Part shown: in pieces, positions 56,340 to 64,000 of the stretch
How the letters are laid out: every line of letters begins with the position of its first letter
Position numbering within the stretch: the stretch's first letter is position 1
Assembly (NCBI RefSeq): GCF_024171925.1
Contig: NZ_JAMTCO010000003.1
Coordinates: 434,001 to 498,000, forward strand
DNA length: 64,000 nucleotides
Direction: 5' to 3'
Source: Actinokineospora diospyrosa
GTDB taxonomy: Bacteria > Actinomycetota > Actinomycetes > Mycobacteriales > Pseudonocardiaceae
Position numbers and translations under genes: made by a program
Notes under the pieces: model-generated
Seen by the model: only the letters and a program-made list of their open reading frames with translations
Told to the model about the DNA's origin: nothing
Databases searched by the model: none

Positions 56340-58142
56340 CTAGCGGGTCGGGTGCACTACGCCCGCAGAGGTGCCGCTGCGCCGGGTGGGCTCACCGACG
56401 GCGAGGATCTGGCCGTGGTCGATGAACTCCAGGGTCGCCGCGGCGCCGATCTCGGCCTGTTCGGTGAAGGTGTGGCCGTAGCGGGCCAACAGCGGGTTGG
56501 CGGCGATGAAGGCCGGTTCGGCCGTCACCGTCGGGGCGTTGCGCTGGGTGGCGCGCGGGGCGGCGACGGCGTCCGGGAGGGACAGGCCGAAGTCGACCCG
56601 GTTGATGATGATCTGCAGGACGGTCGTGATGATCGTCGAGCCGCCCGGGGAGCCCAGGGCCAGCCAGGGCTTGCCGCCCTTGAGGACGATCGTCGGGGAC
56701 ATGCTGGAGCGCGGGCGCTTGCCCGCGGCGGGCAGGTTCGGGTCGGGCGCGGTGCCCTGGGTGGGCGCGAAGTTGAAGTCGGTCAGCTCGTTGTTGAGCA
56801 GGAACCCGCGGCCCGGGACGACGATGCCGCTGCCGCCGACCTGCTCCAGGGTGTTGGTGTAGGTCACGACGTTGCCGCGGGCGTCCGCGACGACGAAGTG
56901 GTTCGTGTGGACCTCGTTCTCGCTCGTGGGCGTGGCCGAGGGCGGCGGCGGGGTGCAGTCACCGGGGTTGAGCGGGTTACCCGGGGCCACCGGCGCCGGG
57001 GTGGCCCGAATCGGGTCGATGCGGCAAGCGCGGACGGCAGCGTAAGAGTCCGACAGCAGCTGTGCGGTGGGCACGTTGACGAACTTGGGGTCACCGACGT
57101 ACCGACCGCGGTCGGCGTAAGCGAGCTTGGTGGCCTCGAAGTAGAAGTGCAGTGCCTGGTCGCGCGGGGCCTTGTTCAGGTTGAAGCGCTCGAGGATGTT
57201 GAGCGTCTCGCCGACGGTAGTGCCACCGGAGGACGACGGCGCCATGCCGTAAACGTCCACATCGCGGTACTTGATGTGCGTCGGAGCCTGGTCCAACGTG
57301 CGATAGGCACGAAGGTCCTCAACGGCGAGCTTGCCCTTAGGGGGCGTGATCGTCGCGTCTGACGCCAATGGCGGGTTCTGGGCGGTGTTAGCGACATCCC
57401 GACCGATAGAGCCGCCGTAGAAGGCACGCGTGCCGTGGCGAGCGATCTCGCGATAGGTCTTGGCCAGATCCGGGTTGCGCAGCGTGGAGCCGACGGCAGG
57501 CGGCGCGCCACCCGGCAGGTACAACGCGGCCGTAGAGCTGAACTGCTTGAACCGCGGCTGGTTCTGCTCGATCTCCTTACGCAGCTGCGGCGTCACAGGG
57601 AAGCCGCGCTCAGCGACGCGGATCGCGGGCTGGAGGGCGTCGTCGAGGTCGTACTTGCCCCACCGGTCCAACGCCCGCTGCCACAGCGCCAGGTTGCCCG
57701 GCGTGCCTACCGACAGACCACTCGTCACCGCGTCGGCGAAGGCGTAAGGCTGCCCGGTGGCCGGGTTGATGAACAGGTTGGCGTCACCGGCGGCGGGCGT
57801 CGTCTCGCGACCGTCGATGGTGGACACCTTGCGGGTCTTGGCGTCGTAGTAGACGAGGTAACCGCCACCACCCAGCCCTGCCATGTTGGGGTCGGTCACG
57901 CCCAGCACCGCAGCGACCGCGACCGCCGCGTCCGCCGCCGTGCCACCGCGGCGCAGCACATCCAGGCCCGCCTGGGTGGACTGGACGGTGTCGGAGACGA
58001 CGGCGCCGCCGTACCCCTTGGCGACGGGTGCCTTGGGCAGCTCTCGGGCTGGGTCGGCCACCGCGGCCGTGGGCACCAGCAGCGCACCCGTCACGGTGGC
58101 GACCGCCACCGTGCACACACCTACTCTGCGCCGAACACGCAT
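56340..58142 (-). CDS. ggt: Gamma-glutamyltransferase (secreted)
   Basis: 600-aa Ntn-hydrolase precursor that cleaves glutathione and other gamma-glutamyl compounds. Signal peptide (VCTVAVATVTGALLVPTAAVADP). The autocatalytic nucleophile is Thr413 in EVHTNHFVVADARGN (T-x-H), which splits the chain into large and small subunits. Substrate motifs: NNELTDF, RPRSSMSPTIVL and LGSPGGSTI. The ATG at 58142 has GAAGAGG upstream; a longer frame starting at 58166 is less likely. Confidence 0.95.
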   Translation of the reverse strand: MRVRRRVGVCTVAVATVTGALLVPTAAVADPARELPKAPVAKGYGGAVVSDTVQSTQAGLDVLRRGGTAADAAVAVAAVLGVTDPNMAGLGGGGYLVYYDAKTRKVSTIDGRETTPAAGDANLFINPATGQPYAFADAVTSGLSVGTPGNLALWQRALDRWGKYDLDDALQPAIRVAERGFPVTPQLRKEIEQNQPRFKQFSSTAALYLPGGAPPAVGSTLRNPDLAKTYREIARHGTRAFYGGSIGRDVANTAQNPPLASDATITPPKGKLAVEDLRAYRTLDQAPTHIKYRDVDVYGMAPSSSGGTTVGETLNILERFNLNKAPRDQALHFYFEATKLAYADRGRYVGDPKFVNVPTAQLLSDSYAAVRACRIDPIRATPAPVAPGNPLNPGDCTPPPPSATPTSENEVHTNHFVVADARGNVVTYTNTLEQVGGSGIVVPGRGFLLNNELTDFNFAPTQGTAPDPNLPAAGKRPRSSMSPTIVLKGGKPWLALGSPGGSTIITTVLQIIINRVDFGLSLPDAVAAPRATQRNAPTVTAEPAFIAANPLLARYGHTFTEQAEIGAAATLEFIDHGQILAVGEPTRRSGTSAGVVHPTR

Positions 58143-58267
58143 CAGGACCTCTTCCGTTGGTCGCACAGGTGGTCCTTGTTGTACTCGGCCACCCCATACC
58201 GGGGGACCGCTGTTCGGACCGCGTCACCCAGTGGGACTGGGGGATCTACCTGGGCCAAACGGGTGAA

Positions 58268-59539
58268 TCAGGCCCGTGTCGGCTCGCCGAGCACCCGCCG
58301 CACGTCCGCACCCAGGCGCTGCATGTTCTCCACGAACTTCGGATAACCCCGGTCGATGTGGAACACGTCCCACACCTCGGTCACCCCGTCCGCGCACAAC
58401 CCGGCGAGCACGAGGCCGACCCCCGCCCGGATGTCGGACGCCCACACCGGCGCGCTGGAGAGCCGCGGCACCCCGCGCACCACCGCGTGGTGACCGTCCG
58501 TGCGCGCGTCGGCGCCCAACCGGATCATCTCCTCGACGAACCGGAACCGGGCCTCGAACAGGTTCTCGGTGATCATGGAGGTGCCGTCGGCCACGGCGCT
58601 GAGCGCGATGGCGAACGGCTGCAGGTCGGTCGCGAACCCCGGGTAGGGCAGCGTCATGAAGTCCACCGAGGTCGCGCGGCCGTCCTGCACGACGCGGAAG
58701 CCGTCGTCGAACGTGGTGATCTCGGCGCCCGCGGTGCGCAACTTCTCCAGCACCAGGTCCAGGTGGTGCGGGTTGACGCCCTTGACGGTGATGTCGCCAC
58801 CGGTCATCGCGGCGGCGAAGGCCCAGGTGGCGCCGACGATGCGGTCGCCGACGACGCGGTGCTCGGTCGGGGCGAGCTCGGTGACGCCGTGCACGGTGAG
58901 CGTCGAGGTGCCCGCGCCCTCGACCTTCGCGCCCATCTCCTGCAGCATCAGGCACAGGTCGACGATCTCCGGCTCGCGCGCGGCGTTGTCGATCACCGTG
59001 GTGCCCTCGGCGAGCACCGCGGCCATCAGGATGTTCTCCGTGGCGCCGACGCTGGGGAAGTCCAGCCAGATCTGCGCCCCGCGCAACGCCTCGGCCTTGG
59101 CGACCACGCAGCCGTGCTCGATCTCGCTGCTCGCTCCGAGCTGGCGCAGCCCGTTCTGGTGCATGTCCAGCGGCCGCGACCCGATCGCGTCACCCCCGGG
59201 CAACGCCACCACGGCGTGCCGCAGACGACCGACCAGCGGGCCGAGCACGCACACCGACGCGCGCAGCTTGCCCATCGACGCGGAGTCGGCGCGGTGGTTG
59301 AGCTGGGCGGGGGTGGTGATCCGCACCAGGTCGCCGTCGATGTCGACGGTGCAGCCGAGACTGCGCAGCACGTCGCCCATCAGCGGGACGTCGAGGATCT
59401 CCGGGCAGTTGGTGAGGGTGGTGGTGCCCTCGGCGAGCAGGGCGGCCGCCATCAGCTTGAGCACGCTGTTCTTGGCGCCGACGACCTCGACCTCGCCGAC
59501 GAGCCGGGCCCCGCCGCGAACCTGGAAGTGCTCTGTCAC
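58268..59539 (-). CDS. murA: UDP-N-acetylglucosamine 1-carboxyvinyltransferase
   Basis: 423 aa, first committed step of peptidoglycan synthesis (enolpyruvyl transfer to UDP-GlcNAc). Inverse alpha/beta barrel motifs: [27 protein letters not shown] and [11 protein letters not shown]. The position of the catalytic Cys115 of E. coli is Asp117 here (GGDAIG), as in mycobacterial MurA; this substitution gives intrinsic fosfomycin resistance. GTG at 59539 gives the family-typical N-terminus (TEHFQVRGG); a start at 59569 would add 10 residues. Confidence 0.96.
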   Translation of the reverse strand: MTEHFQVRGGARLVGEVEVVGAKNSVLKLMAAALLAEGTTTLTNCPEILDVPLMGDVLRSLGCTVDIDGDLVRITTPAQLNHRADSASMGKLRASVCVLGPLVGRLRHAVVALPGGDAIGSRPLDMHQNGLRQLGASSEIEHGCVVAKAEALRGAQIWLDFPSVGATENILMAAVLAEGTTVIDNAAREPEIVDLCLMLQEMGAKVEGAGTSTLTVHGVTELAPTEHRVVGDRIVGATWAFAAAMTGGDITVKGVNPHHLDLVLEKLRTAGAEITTFDDGFRVVQDGRATSVDFMTLPYPGFATDLQPFAIALSAVADGTSMITENLFEARFRFVEEMIRLGADARTDGHHAVVRGVPRLSSAPVWASDIRAGVGLVLAGLCADGVTEVWDVFHIDRGYPKFVENMQRLGADVRRVLGEPTRA

Positions 59540-59589
59540 GGGGGCAATGATGCCTTGTGCTGTCCGCATCCCGGACGGCCGGGGCGGTC

Positions 59590-59595
59590 TAGGCT
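59590..59595 (+). promoter_or_regulatory. -10 element (TAGGCT) of a leaderless promoter
   Basis: TAGGCT ends 7 bp before the ATG at 59603 of the cobalamin adenosyltransferase gene; no ribosome-binding site. Confidence 0.45.
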
Positions 59596-59602
59596 CGACC
59601 CC

Positions 59603-60175
59603 ATGTCGGTCCGCATCAACCGCGTGTACACCAAGGTCGGCGACAACGGCACCACCGCCCTCGGCGACGGCACCCGAGTCCCCAAGACCTCCCCCCGCCT
59701 CACCGCCTACGCCGACGTCGACGAGGCCAACTCGGCCATCGGCGTCGCCATCGCCCTCGGCGCCCTGCCGGAGGACATCACCGCCGCGCTGCGCTCAGTG
59801 CAGAACGACCTGTTCGACGTCGGCGCGGACCTGTGCACCCCGATCGTGCCCGACCCGCCCTACCCGCCGCTGCGCATCACCGAGGACTACGTGACCCGGC
59901 TGGAGGGGCAGATCGACTCGTTCAACGAGCGGGTGGGGAAGCTGACCTCGTTCATCCTGCCCGGGGGGACGCCGGGCGCGGCCCTGCTGCACGTGGCGCG
60001 AACGGTGACGCGGCGGGCGGAGCGGGGGGCTTGGGGGCTGGTGGAGGTAGAGGCGTCGACGACGAACGCCTTGGCCGCCAAGTACTTGAACCGGCTGTCG
60101 GACCTGCTTTTTGTGCTGTCGCGGGTCGCGAACCCGGGCGGGGACGTGCTGTGGCAGCCGGGCGGGGAGCGTTAG
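59603..60175 (+). CDS. Cob(I)alamin adenosyltransferase, PduO type
   Basis: 190 aa. It transfers adenosyl from ATP to cob(I)alamin to make coenzyme B12. N-terminal ATP site [20 protein letters not shown], then [27 protein letters not shown], and the R-T-x-x-RRAER motif. Divergent from murA. The adenosylcobalamin-dependent mutase 380 bp downstream is a natural client. Confidence 0.94.
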   Translation: MSVRINRVYTKVGDNGTTALGDGTRVPKTSPRLTAYADVDEANSAIGVAIALGALPEDITAALRSVQNDLFDVGADLCTPIVPDPPYPPLRITEDYVTRLEGQIDSFNERVGKLTSFILPGGTPGAALLHVARTVTRRAERGAWGLVEVEASTTNALAAKYLNRLSDLLFVLSRVANPGGDVLWQPGGER

Positions 60176-60179
60176 GCGC

Positions 60180-60467
60180 TCAAGAGTTGAGCAGTAGGTC
60201 GATCGCCGCGCGCTCGTCGGCAGGGAAAACGAGGATGCGGTAGGCGTCCCCGTCCTCGGTAGGGACGGTGGTCGATTTGACGCCTGCGCGACGGAGTTGG
60301 TCTTCGACTGCCTTGGCCGCGGTAGGGGTGGGTGCCTTGGCGACCTGGCGGAGCAGGCCGTAGTCGCGGTGGGGGTCGGGGGAGTGGAACGCCCAGCGCA
60401 GGACCAGGCCGAGTAGCCCTATGACGAGGAGGGCGACCAGCAGGAGGAACGGGGCGGGCAGATCCAT
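60180..60467 (-). CDS. Small single-helix membrane protein, unknown
   Basis: 95 aa. N-terminal membrane helix (FLLLVALLVIGLLGLVLRWAF), then a cytosolic domain LLRQVAKAPTPTAAKAVEDQLRRAGVKSTTV...YRILVFPADERAAIDLL, a ferredoxin-like alpha/beta pattern seen in small actinobacterial proteins. ATG at 60467. Convergent with the adenosyltransferase (4-bp gap). Confidence 0.75.
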   Translation of the reverse strand: MDLPAPFLLLVALLVIGLLGLVLRWAFHSPDPHRDYGLLRQVAKAPTPTAAKAVEDQLRRAGVKSTTVPTEDGDAYRILVFPADERAAIDLLLNS

Positions 60468-60555
60468 GCCCCCATCATCGCGCGTGTGAGCAAGTCCACG
60501 CGCGATGATGGTTACCGGCCAGTACGCTCGGTTCAAAGTGAACGGAGGCTAACCG

Positions 60556-62577
60556 GTGCCGTATCCCTCTGATCGCGAGCGCGACCGGCCGTGGGTCATG
60601 CGGACCTACGCGGGCCACTCCTCCGCCGCTAAGTCCAACGAGCTCTACCGGCGCAACCTGGCCAAGGGGCAGACCGGCCTCTCAGTGGCCTTCGACCTGC
60701 CTACGCAGACCGGCTACGACCCCGATCACGAGCTGGCGCGCGGTGAGGTCGGCAAGGTCGGCGTCCCGGTGAACCACCTTGGTGACATGCGGACCCTCTT
60801 CGGGGGGATCCCGCTGGGCGCGGCGAACACATCGATGACGATTAATGCGACAGCCATGTGGCTGCTCGCCCTCTATGTCACCGTCGCCCAAGAGCAGGCC
60901 GAGGCCGAAGGCACCGACTGGCATGAAGTCGTCGTGCGGATGGCCGGGACCACGCAGAACGACATCATCAAGGAGTACCTCTCCCGGGGCACCTACGTCT
61001 TCCCGCCCGGCCCTAGCCTGCGCCTGATCACCGACATGGTGGCCTTCACCGTCGCCAAGGTGCCTAAGTGGAACCCCATCAACATCTGCAGCTACCACCT
61101 GCAGGAGGTTGGGGCGACCCCGGTGCAAGAGGTCGCATACTCGATGTGCACGGCGATCGCGGTTCTTGACGCGGTTCGCGACTCTGGCCAGGTACCGCAA
61201 GAGGAGTTCGGCGACGTTGTCGCGCGGATCTCGTTCTTCGTCAACGCCGGGGTGCGGTTCATCGAAGAGATGTGCAAGATGCGTGCCTTCACCGATCTCT
61301 GGGATGAGATCTGCCGCGACCGCTATGGCATCGCGGACGCTAAGCAACGTCGGTTCCGCTATGGCGTTCAGGTCAACTCGCTCGGTCTCACCGAGGCGCA
61401 GCCGGAGAACAACGTCCAGCGGATCGTGCTGGAGATGCTCGCGGTGTCCTTGTCGCGTAAGGCAAGGGCGCGCGCGATCCAACTACCCGCGTGGAACGAG
61501 GCGTTGGGCCTACCGCGTCCGTGGGACCAGCAGTGGGCGCTGCGCATGCAACAAGTACTTGCCTTCGAGACGGACCTACTGGAGTACGAGGACATCTTCG
61601 ACGGCTCACCGGTCATCCAAGCGAAGGTCGACGAGATCCTCACCGGTGCGCGCGCCGAGATTGACCGCGTTCAGGCCATGGGTGGCGCAGTTGCCGCTGT
61701 CGAGAGCGGTTACATGAAGACCCAGATGGTCGGGTCTCTAGCCGAGAGGCGCCGCCGGATCGAGGTAGGCGAAGAGGTAATCGTTGGCGTAAACCGGTTC
61801 GACACCACCGAACCGAGCCCGCTGCAGGCTGAAGGCGCCAAGGCCATCGAGACCGTTGACCCTATCGCCGAGCGTGAAGCCGTCGCCGCTATCGCAGCCT
61901 GGCGTGCTTCCCGGGACGACACGGCCGTTCAGGACTCCCTGGAAGTCCTTCGCGCGGCAGCAAAGACAGACGCGAACCTGATGGCCGCCACCCTCTCCTG
62001 CGCTAGGGCAGGTGTCACTACCGGAGAGTGGGCAGCCGCCCTGCGCGAGGTGTTCGGCGAGTACCGCGCACCTACCGGCGTCTCGGGAGCCTCCGCAGTG
62101 GGGGAGGCGGGCGCTGAGTTGGCCAAGGTTCGCGAGTGGGTCAAGGCCACCGGTGAGGAGCTGGGGGAGCGGCTGCGCATGCTGGTCGGCAAGCCCGGCC
62201 TTGACGGGCACTCCAACGGTGCTGAGCAGATCGCCGTGCGCGCCCGTGATACCGGCTTTGAGGTCGTCTACCAAGGCATCAGGTTGACCGCGGACCAGAT
62301 CGTGTCCGCGGCAGTGCAAGAGGGCGTGCACGTGGTGGGGCTGTCGATCCTGTCCGGATCGCATCTAGATGCCGTGCCCGCGGTCGTCGAGGGCCTACGA
62401 GCCGCGGGCGCTGGCGACATCCCAGTTGTGGTGGGCGGGATCATCCCGCCCGAGGACGCCACAACCCTGCTAGCGAGCGGGGTCGCGCGGGTCTTCACGC
62501 CGAAGGACTACGAGATGACCCAGATCATGGCCGAGATCGTCCGTGTTGTGCGGGAAGCCCACGACCTACCGGTCTAA
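60556..62577 (+). CDS. Ethylmalonyl-CoA mutase (MeaA type), B12-dependent
   Basis: 673 aa. Substrate-binding TIM barrel (about 1-520: MRTYAGHSSAAKSNELYRRN, AFDLPTQTGYDPDHELARGEVGKVG, NPINICSYHLQEVGATPVQE) and a C-terminal B12-binding domain with the DxHxxG motif KPGLDGHSNGAEQ and GGIIPPEDA. The wording matches MeaA/ethylmalonyl-CoA mutase, which converts (2R)-ethylmalonyl-CoA to methylsuccinyl-CoA, more closely than methylmalonyl-CoA mutase. The GTG at 60556 gives the family N-terminus. No crotonyl-CoA carboxylase/reductase lies adjacent, so the rest of the pathway is elsewhere. Confidence 0.9.
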   Translation: MPYPSDRERDRPWVMRTYAGHSSAAKSNELYRRNLAKGQTGLSVAFDLPTQTGYDPDHELARGEVGKVGVPVNHLGDMRTLFGGIPLGAANTSMTINATAMWLLALYVTVAQEQAEAEGTDWHEVVVRMAGTTQNDIIKEYLSRGTYVFPPGPSLRLITDMVAFTVAKVPKWNPINICSYHLQEVGATPVQEVAYSMCTAIAVLDAVRDSGQVPQEEFGDVVARISFFVNAGVRFIEEMCKMRAFTDLWDEICRDRYGIADAKQRRFRYGVQVNSLGLTEAQPENNVQRIVLEMLAVSLSRKARARAIQLPAWNEALGLPRPWDQQWALRMQQVLAFETDLLEYEDIFDGSPVIQAKVDEILTGARAEIDRVQAMGGAVAAVESGYMKTQMVGSLAERRRRIEVGEEVIVGVNRFDTTEPSPLQAEGAKAIETVDPIAEREAVAAIAAWRASRDDTAVQDSLEVLRAAAKTDANLMAATLSCARAGVTTGEWAAALREVFGEYRAPTGVSGASAVGEAGAELAKVREWVKATGEELGERLRMLVGKPGLDGHSNGAEQIAVRARDTGFEVVYQGIRLTADQIVSAAVQEGVHVVGLSILSGSHLDAVPAVVEGLRAAGAGDIPVVVGGIIPPEDATTLLASGVARVFTPKDYEMTQIMAEIVRVVREAHDLPV

Positions 62578-62582
62578 CCGAG

Positions 62583-63134
62583 CTAAGACAGCAGAGACAG
62601 CACTGCCTGCGTGCTGCTGACCGTCGCGAACCCGCCCCCGTGGAGGTTGGTGGCGGTCGCTCGGCTGAGCTCGTCGGCGGTCTGAACGTCGCCGTCGGGG
62701 CCGGTGAGGTCAAAGGTGTAGGTCGCGTCCAACGCCACGTGCACCTCGTAGCCGAGGTTGCCGCCAACGCGCGCGGTGGTCTCGACGCACATGTTGGTCT
62801 GGATCCCCGCCAGCACGATCCGGTTGATGCCCTTACCGGTGAGCCAGCTGTTGAGGTCGACCGCGCCGTGGAAGGCCGAATTGACGTGCTTGGTGAACAT
62901 CAGGTCCGGCTCCGCGCCGTCCAGTTCCGGCTTAAAGCGGGCTCCGTCGGTGCCCTGCTCCAACGGTGAGTCCGCGATAAGAGAGTCGTGCCGCACCAGC
63001 ACGAGCGGTTGTCCTGCCGCCGCCCAAGCGTCGATCAGGACCTTGATGTTGCTCTCGGCGGCGGGGTTGTTGCGGTTGCCCAGGCGCGGATCGTCGAAGC
63101 CGCGCTGGACGTCGATCAGGATGAGTGCGGTCAT
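62583..63134 (-). CDS. Cysteine hydrolase (isochorismatase/nicotinamidase-like)
   Basis: 183 aa with the catalytic triad of the family: D8 (LILIDVQ), K82 (FTKHVNSAF) and C116 (GIQTNMCVETTAR). The cis-peptide region is present. Substrate not assigned: isochorismatase, nicotinamidase and N-carbamoyl hydrolases share this fold. Divergent from the GlxA-like regulator and a likely target of it. Confidence 0.9.
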   Translation of the reverse strand: MTALILIDVQRGFDDPRLGNRNNPAAESNIKVLIDAWAAAGQPLVLVRHDSLIADSPLEQGTDGARFKPELDGAEPDLMFTKHVNSAFHGAVDLNSWLTGKGINRIVLAGIQTNMCVETTARVGGNLGYEVHVALDATYTFDLTGPDGDVQTADELSRATATNLHGGGFATVSSTQAVLSLLS

Positions 63135-63205
63135 GGGGTCAACCGTGCCGGGTCCCGGCCGCGGGCGGGAGGTGCAGGAAAGGCGCGATGCGATACTTTC
63201 CTGCC

Positions 63206-64000
63206 ATGCGCACGATCGGCGTCCTCCTGCTGCCGGGCACCCGCGTGTTCGACTTCGCGGTCGTCAACGAGGTCTGGTCGGTCGACCGCACCCCGCACGA
63301 GGTCGGGCCGTTCGAGGTCCGGCTCTGCGGCCCGGCCAAGCGCCCGGTCGAGCTGCACCCGGCGGGCTCGGTGACCCCGTCGCACGGCCTCACGGGGCTC
63401 ACGGGCTGCGATCTGGTCGTCGTCCTGGGTCGGGCCGACCCGCGCGCCGACGTGCCCGCCACGGTCCGCGTGGCCCTGCGCGCGGTCCACGCCGAGGGCG
63501 TGACCGTCGCGGCCCTCTGCTCCGGCGCCTTCACCCTGGCCGCGGCCGGTCTGCTCGACGGCCGCCGCGCCACGACCCACTGGGCGCTGCTGGACGAGCT
63601 CGCCAGCGCCTACCCGACCACCACCGTCGAGCGGGACGTCCTCTACACCGAGCACGACGGCCTTCTGACCTCCGCGGGCGTCGTAGGCGGCCTCGACCTG
63701 TGCCTACACCTCGTGCGCCGTGACCTAGGCATCCGCGTGGCCAACACCCTCGCGCGCAGGCTGGTCATGCCCGCTGTCCGGCAAGGCGGTCAAGCGCAGT
63801 ACGTGGATGCTCCCGTCCCTGCCCGTCCGGATCGCGGCGACATCGCCACCACCATCGATTGGGCTCTATCAGCGCTGAGCGATCCCATCGGCGTTCCCGA
63901 ACTCGCTGCCCGGACCCAGATGAGCCCGCGTGCCTTCCACCGCGCGTTCGTCGCTGCGGTGGGCGACACCCCTGGCCGTTGGCTCTTGCTTCAACGCCTC
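63206..64000 (+). CDS. GlxA-like transcriptional regulator (DJ-1/PfpI plus AraC), truncated by window edge
   Basis: At least 265 aa; no stop before the window ends. N-terminal DJ-1/PfpI-like domain (IGVLLLPGTRVFDF, VTVAALCSGAFTLAAAGLLDGRRATTHW with the nucleophile-elbow Cys) and the first AraC helix-turn-helix (IGVPELAARTQMSPRAFHRAF). The second helix-turn-helix probably lies past the edge. ATG start. Divergent from the cysteine hydrolase across 71 bp. Confidence 0.88.
   Translation, partial: MRTIGVLLLPGTRVFDFAVVNEVWSVDRTPHEVGPFEVRLCGPAKRPVELHPAGSVTPSHGLTGLTGCDLVVVLGRADPRADVPATVRVALRAVHAEGVTVAALCSGAFTLAAAGLLDGRRATTHWALLDELASAYPTTTVERDVLYTEHDGLLTSAGVVGGLDLCLHLVRRDLGIRVANTLARRLVMPAVRQGGQAQYVDAPVPARPDRGDIATTIDWALSALSDPIGVPELAARTQMSPRAFHRAFVAAVGDTPGRWLLLQRL

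Overview
The window is high-GC actinobacterial chromosome. The gene order DALR/argS-like - lysA - hom - thrC - thrB - rho - rpmE - prfA - prmC - (island) - sua5 - wecA-like - atpI-like - atpBEFHAGD - (insert) - atpC - DUF2550 matches the order I know from Mycobacterium tuberculosis (Rv1292 to Rv1312). Codon use, frequent GTG starts, zinc-type L31, an Arg/Asp-rich Rho insert and MurA with Asp at the active-site Cys position all fit an actinomycete. Pseudonocardiales (Actinokineospora/Saccharothrix-like) is my best guess, from gene content only.

Region 1 (1-8.7 kb) is an accessory island. It has a complete QueD-QueE-QueC operon for preQ0 from the GTP-derived pterin intermediate and an archaeal-type tRNA-guanine transglycosylase-like enzyme without a PUA domain. 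It also has an FmrO-like (16S rRNA m7G1405-type) methyltransferase, an isopenicillin-N-synthase-like Fe(II) oxygenase, an ATP-grasp ligase, a tandem-GNAT protein and an unrecognised protein cut by the left edge. No queF, queA or queG is present, so the pathway stops at preQ0, the base used by archaeal-type TGTs. This looks like an uncharacterised 7-deazaguanine nucleic-acid modification or metabolite system and is the main discovery candidate.

Region 2 (8.7-18.5 kb) holds a heterodimeric ABC exporter divergent from a TetR regulator across a palindrome, an AraC regulator divergent from an NmrA-like oxidoreductase, a TIGR01777-type epimerase and an alpha/beta hydrolase. It also holds a frameshifted orphan EndoU toxin domain beside a possible immunity gene, an 88-bp repeat array and tRNA-Arg(CCG). 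Region 3 (18.5-26.1 kb) encodes an MsiK/UgpC-type ATPase, a secreted lytic transglycosylase, a CDF metal exporter, a two-gene cytolethal-distending-toxin-like operon (CdtB-like nuclease plus beta-trefoil lectin) and a DUF3105/DUF3105/DUF305 cluster.

Region 4 (26.1-38.1 kb) is the lysine/threonine operon with rho, rpmE, prfA and prmC. The argS position holds a 286-aa protein with no catalytic core, and about 1 kb of decayed repeats lies between rho and rpmE. Region 5 (38.1-42.1 kb) is an insertion with a large hairpin element and two adjacent genes sharing a Gly-rich amyloid-like motif. Region 6 (42.1-54.3 kb) is the tsaC/sua5, wecA-like and F1Fo ATP synthase cluster, with atpC cut off from atpD by an opposite-strand ECF sigma factor and partner gene. 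Region 7 (54.3-64 kb) carries an XRE/TPR regulator, gamma-glutamyltransferase, MurA, cobalamin adenosyltransferase, a MeaA-type ethylmalonyl-CoA mutase, a cysteine hydrolase and a GlxA-like regulator cut by the right edge.
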